DNA from: Sarocladium kiliense
Lineage: Eukaryota > Ascomycota > Sordariomycetes > Hypocreales > Sarocladiaceae
Assembly: GCA_030734395.1 (NCBI GenBank)
Contig: JAUZTG010000048.1
Coordinates: forward strand, 186,001 to 250,000
Reading direction: 5' to 3'
Length of the DNA: 64,000 bases
This document shows, piece after piece, positions 31,188-42,824 of this stretch (position 1 is its first letter; each line of letters opens with the position of its first letter). Made by a program: the position numbers and the translations under genes. The notes under the pieces were generated by a model that saw only the letters and a list, made by a program, of their open reading frames with translations, had not been told where the DNA came from and searched no databases.

Positions 31188-34100
31188 TCAATCCCAGCGA
31201 ACGTCTTGCCATCCCTTCAGAGTTGTCTTCCAACTCTGAATCATGAAATCAACAGTTTTTGGGACGTCTAGCTGCTGAAGACTTCCCTCTGCGAGGGCGC
31301 TCTGCACGTCTTGCCGGAATTCAACGCCGCCAATGTAGCTATATAAGTCCATTACCCACGCCTTTCCCGTCTTCAAGACACCATCGGATACCGTTTGGAG
31401 GCGCTTGATCTGAGTGGCAAGCTCCTTAGGCAAGCCGCTCTGACCTGAGCGATCGCGTTCCTTTTCCCGCTCGTTGTGTGACAAGATCCATTGGCAAGCC
31501 AACCGGGTCGCTTGCGCACTGTCGCGGGCTAACGTCAGGCCATGGAGGTTGCTCAACTTCAGAGGCCCTTCCGCAACTTTGGTATCTTTACTGGAGCGAA
31601 GGAGAGAACTTAGGCTTTCCAAGGCAGTCTCAGCAGAATGTACCAGGTCTGGGAGTATTTCTTCCGCAATAGCACGATCTAGCGAAGCAGACAGGGCGAT
31701 TAGTCCGGAAAGTAGGCTGAGGAGATTGAAGTAAATGGCTTCCTCCTCTGTGACACAGCTTTCTGAAGATTGTATATAGATGGACAGAGAGTTTCCGATC
31801 TGTGAGATCTTTTCAAGGACGAACGTAGGATCAGTTGTAGCCGGAACCTTGTAGACGGCTGGTGCCTTGTAGCTTAGAACCTCATGGAATGCCTCCGATA
31901 ACAGGGACAGGTGAGATCGGCAGTTCTGAACATTCTTGTTAGTTGATGCGCATTTCCAAATAGCGGAAAACATACCGTTGGCGACGGTCCCAACTGAAGC
32001 TGGTAGTAAACAGGTTGTCTATGAGACATAGCCCATGAGGGATAGGATCCAAAGTCAATCGTTTCGCATAACCGAACATCGTCGCTGGTTTCCACTGTAC
32101 CATATCAGCTCTCATGTCCAAAATCCCACAATATTCGGGCAGCTCACTGTATCGTGAGTCGTCCAACACCCGTCCGCCTGGACCATCGAGCAGCCGCGCT
32201 GTCCGAGCTTCCTCCACCAAGCTCATGACTCTGGTGCATCCCGAGCGCAGATTCTCGATGTAGCCCGGGATCTTTAGGATACTGCTGTAGCTACCTGCCT
32301 CAAATGCATCGATGAGCCTGCGAGGCATTGGGTGCTTCAGCGAAACTTCATAATGAGAGCTGACGCATTCGGCGAGTTCGTATCCTCGTTTCTCTGATCT
32401 TGATAGCAGGCTAGGCGATGTAGTCGACAGCCGGTCGTACAATACTGGCGCGATGCAATCGACGATTGTCCGTTTGACTCCAAGGCCATCCCACAATACA
32501 CGTGCACGGTATGCAGAGCCAATGCGAAGATGCAGTTGCACCAACAGCAGGAGGATGACGCTGTCCTTGAGAGACTCATGGAGTTGCTCCTCTAGGATGA
32601 CTAGGGCCCGATACAGCGCCTTCACAGCTTCATTGCTCAACATCCGTGACCTTGGAGAGATCTCTGCTGAATCGATGTAACAGAGTGCAACAAGAATTGC
32701 CAATTCAGACAAGGTGCCGCTCCTCTGTGTCTGTGTCGACTTCCTCAACTCTTGATAACTGCGCATGGCGTCACTGATGACGAGGTCGAGGCAGCTATGG
32801 CATATTGCCTTGATTATGGTGCTTCTGCAGATCTGACAGGTCTTTTTCGTGCCCTCTGGGGAGGATTGGACGTCAATCAGTCCGCACGTTGAGACGAAAT
32901 ATCTCACTTTCAAGCACAGGAGGTCTATGCATTCAGCATCACGCTCGGAGTCTGAGCTTGGTCGAAGCTGGTCATGAAGTCTGTTGGCCAACCATTGCAG
33001 ACCTGATTGGTCCAGTTTCTCCATGAATGCCTTTACATCGTTGAAGCATGCTGAATTACGAACCTGATCTTGTAGGTATGCAATCAGCTCCTTCAAACGT
33101 AGGCTGACTGGTTGCTCGTCTTGTGCGTCCGTACTATCGACCTGAGAGAAGGTGAATACAGCGGCGAGTCGAGCCAGGAGGACGTTCCGCCGATAGATAG
33201 GTCGAATGGAGGATGATTTAGCAAAACTCAGAAGAATGTTTTGCACCGTTTGTCCGGCTCTGCAAATGGTCAGCCTATGCATCAAGTGAACGGTGATCAA
33301 CTTACGTTGGGTCAACAGACTCAAGGTGAGAGGCGGCCTCAATAAAGTCTTGCCAGACAGACCAGTCTGCCGCCAAACAATTCGGCTCAGCACTCTCAGA
33401 ATCGTCACCCATGAGACATTGTTTGCAAAGGTCGAACACAGCGCGCCAGTCATGACTCTGCCGGTGTCTATCCAGGGTCCTCATGAGTAGCTCCTTTCTT
33501 CCCTTCCGGAACTGCGGCACAGGGCCAAATGACTTGCTACCTAGAAGCCTTGACAAGTCATCCGACGTGCCGTGCTTTTCAACGACATCGTACAGCAGCA
33601 ATATTTCTTCTTCAGATTGGACTGTCCGAGCTGCTGTTTTCGTGGCTTCAGCTGTGCCATCATCGCCATTCTGATGGATAGTTAGGAATTGCATGCAGGT
33701 ACTGTGTCAGAATACATACTTCGGAAGCCTGTGCTGCTCGCTCGATCTGCTTCTGAGCGAGCATCCCATAGAGCTTCCTCTTCTCCGGTGGTGATTGCGC
33801 ATTGGTCTAAGGGAGTCAGCCTTGGTTGGCATACTTGCGAATGGAGAAACTCACCGACAGCATGTGGGTGATAGCAATGTTCCAAAACATGAACATTCGC
33901 TCTTGAGGATATGTGCGATCCATCGTGGCGGCAATCTTCTGAGAGTCAGCCTTCGGTTACCCAAGTGGAACTCATATTTGCGTTCTTACCTGCTGGGCAT
34001 TAATAAGATCCCAGTGCAGAAGACATGCTTCGAGGCAGCGAATGGCTTCATTCTTGCTCTTCAGCCCAGCTTTGACTGCACGGGCTCTAAGAGTTCCCAA

Positions 34101-34475
34101 AGTCTCGGAGAAGTCGGCCTCAGCGAGGTGGTCTTGACACGCCCACTCCAGCAGATCCAGAGCGTCCACATCCTTGACCACAGTACCGTCCTTAACATAT
34201 TGCCATACTGCTGCTACCGCCGCAAATCTGGTGGCTGTATCATCCAGCTGGCTTTCCGCGCAGATTCTTAACGTCTGCCGCCGTTAGTTAGGAGACTGAT
34301 TCCGGGAGAAACGGTCATTCAGCGAAACCCAGTATCTCACCTCATAGTATGGATCCTTAGATGTCCGGATTCGCTTCTCAGCAAGACGGAGAACAACGAG
34401 CCAGTTTCCCTCGCTACATGCACTCTGGAGTTGGAGATCAACTCCATTCTTGATCGGAGGTCTCGATCGCGGCAT
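31188..34475 (-). CDS. NAA25: NatB N-terminal acetyltransferase auxiliary subunit (Naa25/Mdm20)
   Basis: Eight exons on minus: 34475-34341, 34274-33990, 33938-33855, 33806-33720, 33670-33306, 33259-32148, 32094-31976 and 31925-31188; 974 residues. NatB acetylates N-termini beginning Met-Asp, Met-Glu, Met-Asn or Met-Gln; this TPR-rich subunit holds the catalytic Naa20 and binds the ribosome. Recognisable segments are Lys-Asn-Gly-Val-Asp-Leu-Gln-Leu-Gln near the start, Leu-Leu-His-Trp-Asp-Leu, Phe-Met-Phe-Trp-Asn-Ile, Glu-Glu-Glu-Ile-Leu-Leu-Leu-Tyr-Asp-Val-Val-Glu and Leu-Cys-Glu-Thr-Ile-Asp-Phe-Gly-Ser-Tyr. The 119-base seventh exon sits in another frame from the long sixth exon; the join at 32148/32094 (GTGAGC donor, CTGAT branch) is required to keep the end in frame. 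Length fits the family. Confidence 0.88.
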
Positions 34476-34938
34476 GATTTCGACTCAGGTTATTTGCCGC
34501 CGGCGCAACTTCAGAGTGTGCAGTGGCTTTAGCGGTGGAGGGGTTTACAGATTCGAGCCGCACTGTAAAATCGTGCCGTGGGGTGAGATAACCCTAACCC
34601 AACACTTTTACAAGGCGACGCGGAGCGAATTAGGTTTTGGCTGAGATGCAGACTTAATGGCGAAGAAGACTCTAGGGAACATGAATATATGAGGATTATT
34701 GATCGTTTGCGGTAGGTGACCCTGCACGATCATCAGATACGGTGTATCACATGATGATCAGAGTGTTGTTAATGCGTCCCATACACTTTCACCCTAAGAT
34801 CTCGGCTCCGTGGGAAACAATTATGCAATTCGTCCTTCGCTTTTGATATAATGATACAGACGTATTCGTACACATGCGTTGCGATCGTTTCGTGGATCTG
34901 AGGGACCTGGTTGAGCGTGGGGTGGAATCGAGCAACCA
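34476..34938. other. intergenic between NAA25 and COX23
   Basis: About 0.46 kb. NAA25 promoter at the left, COX23 3' UTR at the right. The piece AACCCTAACCC near 34590 resembles two telomere-like units but is too short to mean anything. Confidence 0.5.
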
Positions 34939-35391
34939 CTACCAGAATGAACCTCCCTCCTTCTTGCGCTTCTCTGTCTGCTTCGCCATCAGTATCGGCA
35001 TGCTCTACTTCAAGCTATGGGCGATGTATAAAAAAATGTTCACTTACCCAGGCTTGTTTGCAGTCTCTATATGCTCTGTGACCTGTCAGCCTTGTAACCC
35101 GAGTCCTGACGTACAATTCGTCCGCCGTAAGGCCCAACATACTGGAAGTACTCTCCGCACATATCCTTGTTTCCTCCGTTTCGGAAAAGGCACTTATAGC
35201 TTCGTTGTGCGGCCTCCTGGCAGGGATCGTAGTATTGACTCTTCGCTTTCCTATGTTGGGACCCTCGAAGCGTTAGCTCAAAGTCGTCGCGAAAAAGGAC
35301 AAAGCGGTTGCGAAGTGACGCACGTCTCAAACTTCTTTTTCTTATCGTCGCTCCATGGCTCGGATGGGCTCTCTTTGGGATCGGCAGACAT
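34939..35391 (-). CDS. COX23: cytochrome c oxidase assembly factor Cox23 (twin CX9C)
   Basis: A small four-exon gene on minus: 35391-35324, 35250-35143, 35075-35048 and 34977-34939; 80 residues. The product is a mitochondrial intermembrane-space protein of the CHCH class, needed for copper delivery to cytochrome oxidase. The two CX9C motifs are Cys-(Gln-Glu-Ala-Ala-Gln-Arg-Ser-Tyr-Lys)-Cys and Cys-(Gly-Glu-Tyr-Phe-Gln-Ala-Tyr-Arg-Asp)-Cys; the second forms only after splicing to the 28-base third exon. Phe-Arg-Asn-Gly-Gly between them is typical of Cox23 rather than Cox17. All four junctions keep frame. The first acceptor (35251, ACATAG) was chosen because the alternatives create a stop. Confidence 0.88.
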
Positions 35392-35716
35392 TGTGGCGGA
35401 TGCGACAGTTGAGTTGGCGCGAACAGTGCTTTTGCTTGACGGTCGCAAGAAGGGTGGACGTCGTGGAACATGAAGTCATCCGAAGTCGGCTTAACATCGG
35501 CGCGGTTTCCCTTGCTGCAAAACCGTCATTTCAAGCCGCGAACAATTTCAAGTTACGCCAGGCAAAAGAAGCATGATAGAGAAGAGGGATATTTCATAGT
35601 ATACCTATAAGTTGTCATACAAAACAAAAGGAGCATCCCATAAGCCTTTCATGGGCGTGGCAGCAGATACAAATGTCGTTGGTGGCACCGCTCCACGTAA
35701 CGGAATCAAGAGTCTA
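35392..35716. other. intergenic between COX23 and CDC43
   Basis: About 0.33 kb: COX23 promoter and leader on the left, CDC43 3' UTR on the right. Nothing else recognised. Confidence 0.5.
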
Positions 35717-37106
35717 CTAGTGATCCACTGCCTCCCAAAACCCATCATTCGCCCAACTATCCTTTTGGACAGCTTGATCCAGCCCTTCTCGCGCCAATGC
35801 GATTTTCCGTGTGATATCTTCCGAACAACATAAGCCAACGTCGAAGCTCTTCAGGCTGTCCTGGCCCATAAGTGCAAGCGAAGCCAGTCCAAGGTATGAG
35901 TGGAAGATGTCAGGAGGTCCTCCGACAGTCTTAGAAAAGCCACCAATACGATGTTGAGTGATGTCCAGCAAGTAGCCTCGCGACGGTTCCAAGTTCACCA
36001 TTGACACTTGGTCAAGCAACTGATGATCCATCAGACAAGGCATCTTCACGGAACCCTGGCATATGGCACTTACCTTCAATGCACCACCAGCCCACCAACA
36101 GTAGCATGTGTCTGCTTTCTTGTTCCATCGGCCGTTATACCCAACATACTGGCAAGGGTCATTCAAAGACAGCGCCTGCAGGTCCAACTCCACTAAGTTC
36201 TCAGCATCCTCGTCGTCTTCCTCGTCCTCTTGCTGCGCCAAGTAAGGAAACTGTCGGTAGGCGAGAAATTTCAACATGTCTTCTCGCCTCGGCGCGCCGT
36301 CTTCCATGGCTGATCCATCGCTATCTCGGTCGAGCATGGCAAGGGCTGCGATGCCACAGTATGCGTACCCACCTATCAGTTCTAGTCAGTGGCCGGGAAG
36401 CAATCTTGTCAGCCCAAACAGCATACCATGAGACTCATTTTGCGAGCTTTCAGCCAATCCTCCATCATATGTCTGGGTAGTTCAGCTTCGCATCTTCAAC
36501 TGCAACCTCCTCAAGACCTACCTGGCCACGCCTGATGTGCGCAATCATAGTCTCGAGATTCAGATCGTTGACGTCCTTTCCTTTGGATCCTCCTATCAGC
36601 ATCCACCTTATACCGCTCACCAGGTAACTATGCCTCATATCACTTCCTCCAACAGGCTGTCCATCCCATAGGTTCTGCCCAAAGCTCCCATCGGCACGTT
36701 GCAATCTGCGAAGCCATCTCAAGAGGCGCGCTCGGTTGACCCCAGAAAACGCAGCAGAGGCTTCCTGTTCGCTATCAGTAGCTGCAGCAAGGAGTATCAA
36801 GGCGAAGAAGGTAGCCGCAAGATTGGCGTTGCCTTTGTGTGAGTCTCGTCCGCCGTAAGCATGGAGAGGGCTGCCGCAAAAGCCTCCGTCAGGGTGTTGC
36901 AATGAGAGGACCCAATTCCGGATAGCCGAGCGCTCCGAGGAGGTTATGGGTGCCTCGAGGAGATCGAGGGCGCAGATTGTGAAGCACGCGAACAGTAACC
37001 TCGTGGAGTCTGACGATGTGTAGGCTGTAGGAAGCAGGCTCTTGTGACAACGCTTCCAGTATTTGACATGACGCTCTTTGTCAAGCGGTTCTCGGGTGGC
37101 AGTCAT
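35717..37106 (-). CDS. CDC43: geranylgeranyltransferase type I beta subunit
   Basis: Four exons on minus: 37106-36522, 36472-36427, 36372-36074 and 36019-35717, all with GT-AG ends and consistent phase; 410 residues. The enzyme attaches geranylgeranyl groups to CaaX proteins such as Rho1 and Cdc42, and the beta subunit carries the active site. The prenyltransferase repeats are clear: His-Pro-Asp-Gly-Gly-Phe-Cys-Gly, Thr-Tyr-Asp-Gly-Gly-Leu, Gly-Gly-Tyr-Ala-Tyr-Cys-Gly and Asp-Ile-Phe-His-Ser-Tyr-Leu-Gly-Leu. Zinc ligands are the Asp and Cys in Lys-Lys-Ala-Asp-Thr-Cys-Tyr and the His in Phe-His-Ser-Tyr. The Asp-Thr-Cys-Tyr-Cys-Trp-Trp-Ala form favours GGTase I beta over farnesyl or Rab transferase beta. 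An acidic insert (Glu/Asp run) lies mid-protein. Confidence 0.9.
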
Positions 37107-37864
37107 GGCTTATGAGTAGCGTGATAGCCTTCCTTGTTCGGATTTCCAAGTATATGACCCAGGGCGGCTGGTCTCACAGCCCTGTTGTGATAATTCGAGG
37201 AGTGCCTGTTGAGGCAGGGTTTCCCAATGCGACTCAGTGTGGGAGGTTTGTGCCCCACCTGAGGTCAGTTACCCAGCATCCAAGATCGTCCTAGCAGCCT
37301 CGAGGGTGCCTTACTGGTCTCTTCTCCTCTTGGCTTGAGGTGATGCGCCTTACGAGCTTTCTATTAATTTCTAGTCATCCCTGTATCTGCTTCTTCTTGT
37401 TTCGGTTGAGATTCTGATCGTGTCTGTGGCGTCGCACCTGCTGAGCCACATTCTTCACGCCACGCAACGACGTGGTCAATCGTACACTTAGGTACAATAA
37501 CACGTGCCGCGGGTGAAAGGGATGACAAGCAAAATTGCAGATGAGATGGCAAATAGGATAGTGGAGAGAATTTGGAATACAGTATACCAAATGAGATAGT
37601 AGATAGAATTCTATTTCAAGCCTTGTCTCAAGAGGAAACATGACCGAAGCCTGACGAAGGGAAGCATCGTGCCCCACCTGGCTGTGCCTAAAGACCACCA
37701 GGTCAGTAGCTGCTAGCTGCGCGCTCAACCTACACCCTTCATCATCCTTCGACATCCAGCCTCGTCCTTTCTGTCGCCTGTGCTACGATCGGTCGCCCTC
37801 GCAGTACTCTCGACGACCGATCACTATTGACGCAAAGCAAGAGAGGAGAACAGCAACCGCCAAA
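37107..37864. other. divergent promoter region CDC43 / ILM1
   Basis: About 0.76 kb separating the start codons of CDC43 (minus) and ILM1 (plus). A repeated A/T motif (GATAGTGGAGAGAATT, GATAGTAGATAGAATT) occurs near 37555-37610. No gene supported. Confidence 0.55.
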
Positions 37865-38475
37865 ATGGGTCTCATCACAGCCAATACGATCATCACCTCC
37901 GTCTCCCTCTTCCACCTCACCCTCGCCTTCTTCTTTCTCACCAACCCAAAGACTATCGATGAGCAGGCTCTCGTCTACTTCCTTGGTGAGAGTATGGGCG
38001 TACCCTACGCTCGCGGCTTCGACAACCCGAGCGGACCTCTTGCTCTTCTGTCTGCTGTTCTCGCCATGGTCGGGTTCAGCGACTTGGTTTCTCTGTCTAT
38101 GCCAGAGGAGATCGGGATGATCTATTACTGGGGAACGCAGGGTTTGTCCACCTTCCCCGACCTCGATCTACATATGCGTGGCTAACCTTTTTCACAGCGC
38201 CTCTGCGCTCACTCTTCTCGACTGTTCTCCTCCTGTACACATTCCTCTCCGGCCCGTCCTCGTCCATCTTCACGACGCCCTCTTCTCGACGCTTCTCTCA
38301 CAACCCTGTCTCCATAACTGGTTCGGGGGCTGGGGCCGCCATCCGAAACCGAGTATTCTTCACATTCATGTTTTTCGAGACCATTTCATGGTTCTGGATC
38401 TGGGTCACACTCCGTGAGGAACGGGATGCCTTCATCGACAAGCTGAAGAAGAAGCGACACACAGACAGAGATTGA
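37865..38475 (+). CDS. ILM1: ILM1-family membrane protein
   Basis: Two exons, 37865-38141 and 38198-38475, with a GCTAAC branch; 184 residues. The N-terminal pattern Ile-Thr-Ala-Asn-Thr-Ile-Ile, a hydrophobic helix, then Asn-Pro-Lys-Thr-Ile and Phe-Leu-Gly-Glu-Ser-Met fit the Ilm1 family (increased loss of mitochondrial DNA). About four membrane segments are visible, with a basic tail (Lys-Leu-Lys-Lys-Lys-Arg). The yeast protein sits in the ER and its loss affects mitochondrial DNA upkeep; the molecular role is not known. It shares a divergent promoter region with CDC43. Confidence 0.82.
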
Positions 38476-38893
38476 GGTGGCAATTACCACGACGAGGCCA
38501 CTAAGCATGCGTTGGGCACCATGCCGGACTGAGCACGAAGCCGTCTAGCTGGTGCATTATCTTCCGGAGTTAGGGAGCTTACGGTAGTGTTTCATGGAGC
38601 ACAAGGGACTGGCAGATATACCCAGGGTTTATGCAGCAATGAATTATCACGGTTTCAAGAAATAGCTTGTTATGTGAACTTGCAGTGCATTTCGCTGAAG
38701 GTTCAATGGTATTTCTAACATCAGGCATATAATCTACGCCTCAAAGGGGAAAGTAGAAACAAGAAGAATGCGGTCCAAGTGGTATATCCCCTAGTATGCT
38801 GTTCGACATCCCAGCCTCACGCCAAGATCAGAAGTTTTGAATAGAAAATAAATAAATAAAAACCCGCTGTAACACATGCACCGCCTGGTGGTG
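38476..38893. other. convergent 3' region of ILM1 and the kinase gene
   Basis: About 0.42 kb with two converging 3' UTRs; the A/T-rich part near 38840-38865 may hold poly(A) signals for the kinase gene. No gene seen. Confidence 0.5.
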
Positions 38894-41846
38894 CTAGGCA
38901 CGTGCCTCCACATGCGCTGGCTGGTCGTGAGGGACCGCGGTACCGTCGGGTGTACCCTGCTCGTCCTTGTTTGGCTTTGAGTCGAGACTATTTGCTTTTG
39001 TCGGCGTAGGCTCACTGTCTTCGATGATTTCTTCCTCCACGATCTCGCCTGGTCGACTGACAATTGGATTGAACGATTCGACTTCCTCGATCTCTTCCTC
39101 TTCCTCACCCACGTAATCCTCATCCTCTTCCTGAATCGTGATCTCCCCAGATCGTCGACCCAGGCCAGAGGCACTAGTATTCCGCGAGTGAGAACTAGAG
39201 TTCGTCGCTCGCGACCCTCCGCTTGCCCCAAAATTGAGAGTCGGACCTTTGAAGAGATTCTTCTTGCGTTTTGCAAACTGGACGCCCGAGGCGAAGGGAT
39301 TGGGAGAACCGGGCGGCGCAGCCTCATTTCCTGGCATGCCTTCGTTCCACAGAGCGAGCGGTGCAGGAGCGGCACGCACCAACCGAATATTCGAAGGGAA
39401 TGGACTTGCGGAGCTGGGCGTTGCTGGCAGGACTTTTACAGATGAGTGATGCGGGGAGTGTCCGCGGTGCAAAGGAGTTTTCGACGTGGACACTGAGCCT
39501 GTGGAGCTGGTCGACGAAGCTTTCGAATGGGTATGGTGGTGGTGGTGGATAGATCGAACTGAGGACAACGAGGAGGATGTAGATTTGCGACCCCTGAGTC
39601 CTGCTGACGATCTGCGCATGGTTGAGCGTGGCGTCAGAGGTGTGGGTGATAATGAATGCCGTTTATATGCTGTCGATATTCTCGGAGGCCCAGGCTGGGT
39701 TCCATGAAGTCCTCTTGGCCCGTTTCCGCCACTCCTGGTTGCCGCAGATGGCGTAGCTGTTCCGCGAGTTGCATGGCCGTTGGCGACCATTCCCTTAGGT
39801 AAAGCAGCCGTGGTTGGTGCACCAGGAGAGCCTGTTGCTGGGTGCTTGCTTGTCTGTGGCCGTGGGCTCATCTTGCCATCTTTTTCGAGTCCATTTGAGT
39901 CCTTGTTGTGAAGATCGGGCACGCTTCGACTTGTTCTGCGTTCGTGGCCTTTCCTGCGCCGCGTTGTGTTCTCGAAGATCCAATGTGTCCAGTTCTTCCA
40001 GTGAGCAATAATTGCCTGGCTGGGCTTTTTCTTAGCCTTGGGTTGGCTATTAGCCTGCGAGCTATTGCTGCTGGTCCCACCCAAGGCTTCTGAAGTTGTG
40101 ACAAGGTGAAGTGTTGAGCCGCGCGAACGAGCGCTGCGGATGACTCCTTCTTTTGGTGGTGGTATGGGACGCCTGTGCCGTGATGTTGACACTGAACGTA
40201 TTGAGTCCTTGTCTACAGGCGTAGGTGGCACGTCTTCTGGAGTATTTGGTCCAGTACCAACTTCTGACACCTGCGGTAAGTCTGGTATGCCCAAATCACC
40301 ATAGTAGTGAGCACTTCTCCGCTCACTTCTGCCCCGACTCCTCGACCCTGGCATTTCTCCGAGCTTGATGAACTGAGACGTGAGGCCACCATCCTCGTCA
40401 ACGTCCTGTAGCATGGGGGCCATTCGCTCCAACCTGCTCGAAGCCGCTGAAAGGCGACGAAGGCTTCTGCTATCTGGGTCCCTTTCTCTTCTCTTTCGTT
40501 CCCTCCTCTTCATCTTTCGACGCTCCTTCTCCAAGAGTAGAGTCCACCAACCAGCAAGGGCATCAACCTTCTGAGCTAGCACGCTTTCGATCACAGCGTC
40601 AATGTCAACACCAGCACTTCTCATGCGCTGCAAACAATCTGTCTCCAATGCTGTGCCGAAGGGCGGTGTGACACCTTTGGTCAGAATGGTCTGTTGTGCA
40701 GCCGCATGTTCTGCAAGGAAAGGATGGTTGAGGATGTCAGGCAAGCTAGGTCGTGGAAAGGGACGCTTCGACAGAAGAGATTTGATTAATGCCACAGCAT
40801 CTGGAGGCAGGTGGTCGGGATATTTGGGCTCTTCAGAGATGATGCGAGTACGCGTGACGTTGTCATCGTCATCGTCAAACGGCAGCTCTCCGCAGAGAAG
40901 AGCATATAGAATGATGCCCAGGCTCCAAACATCGACTTTTTCACCGGCATACTTTTCCCCTTTCAACATTTCGGGTGCAGAATAACATATTGTTCCGCAG
41001 AAAGTCTGAAGATGATTGGTGCGACCTTCGTATTCCCTTGTGAAGCCAAAGTCGACTAGTTTGACGTTCTCATGTCGATCGAGAAGGATGTTCTCTAGTT
41101 TCAGGTCGCGATGGACGCACGATTGCATGTGAACGTATGACACTGCACCAACGAGCTGTGTGAATATTTTCTGGACCTTGTGCACAGGCAACTGGCCATG
41201 CTCTAGGAGGTGGTTGTACAGCTCATCACCTATTTCATTGTGTTAGCTCGAAAGTGGCAGGAGACTGGAACAGGAAGTCGAAAGCCGTACCAGGGCAATA
41301 TTCCAGTACGAGCCATACTAGACTTTCAGTGACTATGACCTCATAAAGCCTTGCAATGTGTGGGTGGACAAATTGGCGATGGTGGTGGATCTCTCGCGCG
41401 AGATTCGAATCGTCCTTGTTGGCGGACTTGAGCACGACCTGAGCCTGTCAGTTAGTGGTTGTGTTGCACTCTCAAAGCGAATAGCCAACTGACCTTGGAG
41501 CCATTGGTGAGCTTGTGAGAGGCAAGGTAGACTTTGCCAAAAGACCCTTTGCCAATGAGTCGCCCCAACGTATAGTTGCCGACCGATTTGAGATCCTTGC
41601 TCGAAAACTCACTGCAGCGATAGAGCTTGGTTAGCATTATGCGGTATTCGAATCGAAGACAAAGTCGGCCATGACGTACTCGAGAAGCTCTTGGTAGGAG
41701 TTGGCAAGCTAAATGTCAGGCCATGTCAGCTCTCGTCCGATCTGCTGGACCTATCTCGCCTCTGTCCCAGACTTGCGCTTCGCACCACCGTGACGCACCT
41801 TTGCCTTCCTTCCCTGGGCGTCGCCTTTGCCTCTCGTCGATTGCAT
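38894..41846 (-). CDS. CAMK-group serine/threonine kinase (KIN4-like)
   Basis: Five exons on minus: 41846-41799, 41708-41680, 41611-41494, 41438-41291 and 41229-38894; 892 residues. The kinase domain (about 39-290) has the glycine loop Gly-Lys-Gly-Ser-Phe-Gly-Lys-Val, catalytic Lys69, His-Arg-Asp at 154-156, Asp-Phe-Gly at 174-176 and Ser-Ala-Pro-Glu, so it should be active. The long C-terminal part is basic, then Ser/Thr/Pro-rich with a short His run, then an acidic Glu stretch near the end. The overall plan suggests the Kin4/Frk1 type of CAMK kinase known from spindle-position control in yeast, but I am not sure of orthology. The two short first exons rest on phase and branch sites. Confidence 0.83.
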
Positions 41847-42824
41847 CCCGAACTCCTCACTCGCCTCAGTTTGGCGCACTGGTGATCACGCCGGGTCACG
41901 CAGCGGGCTCCCCGCGGCCAACGGTCGACTTGTGTCCCGGGCACCACAGGATTGTTCAATCGTATAAAGTAACAGTATCGAGAGCGTCAGCGGACGGCGT
42001 CGTCATCGGTGCAGCACGCGCGAGCGGGGTCGGCCGGGCTGCGATCGTCAGAAGATGGAATTGAGATGATGCGAACATGGGAAATTTCGTGATGCGGCTG
42101 GGGAAACAGGCGATGGAGTTGTGGGGAGATGAGGCGAAACGAACGGCGTGTCTTAGTGGCCGCTCGGTGGCGTCCGCGTGCTGCATGTTCAGGGGGTTGC
42201 CCAAACACCACCCGGAGTATCGTCTGATTTCACACCCATGGTCGCGTAAGGTGCCTTTTCTCTTACCCTGCATCTCTCCTGCCCAGGCCAACCACAACGT
42301 CTATGGAAGGTATTCCATAAATAGGTATGCTACAGATCTGGTACATAGGGTCGACTTGTCAAGAATCCTCTTATCGAATCTTTGAGCTCTTGATCCAAAG
42401 TGGCATCAGGAGCCAGTTCCCATGGTCCATATTCTGGGTTAGGGGATCATCCTGTCGGCTGTCTTAATTCTTTGACGTGACCACGTGCAGATGTTAGGCA
42501 TGATTGTAGGTAAAGGAGAGAAGGAATATCATTGAGACGCCTCGGGGCTTTGTATAACAACATGCTTGTAGGACTTAACCAGACGACAACCCCGCTAAAG
42601 GAGAACTACAGTATATTCGCAAGGAATGTCATACAAAATGGGAGTCGGCATAAGAGCTGACGCTCGCCTCATCCCTCCAAAATCTTCTCTTCGTGGTAAT
42701 CATGAGTTGCCTTTTGGTGCTCTCGAAAACATTGAGCGTGCATACTAGTCAAGGTTCCTGGCTCTAATGGAAACTGTCTGGGTTGTATGATCCCTCCGAC
42801 TCCTATACAGGCCGGGCCGGAGCC
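41847..42824. other. intergenic upstream of the kinase gene
   Basis: Almost 1 kb. It includes the kinase promoter and leader on the left and the 3' UTR of the next minus-strand gene on the right. The open frames here overlap on both strands and carry no family features. Confidence 0.5.

Noticed and set aside
34588..34600. AACCCTAACCC telomere-like piece
   Set aside because: Only about two units and flanked by normal genes; chance match.
34874..35473. 199-codon plus-strand frame
   Set aside because: It lies antisense over the four exons of COX23, whose twin CX9C motifs are unambiguous.
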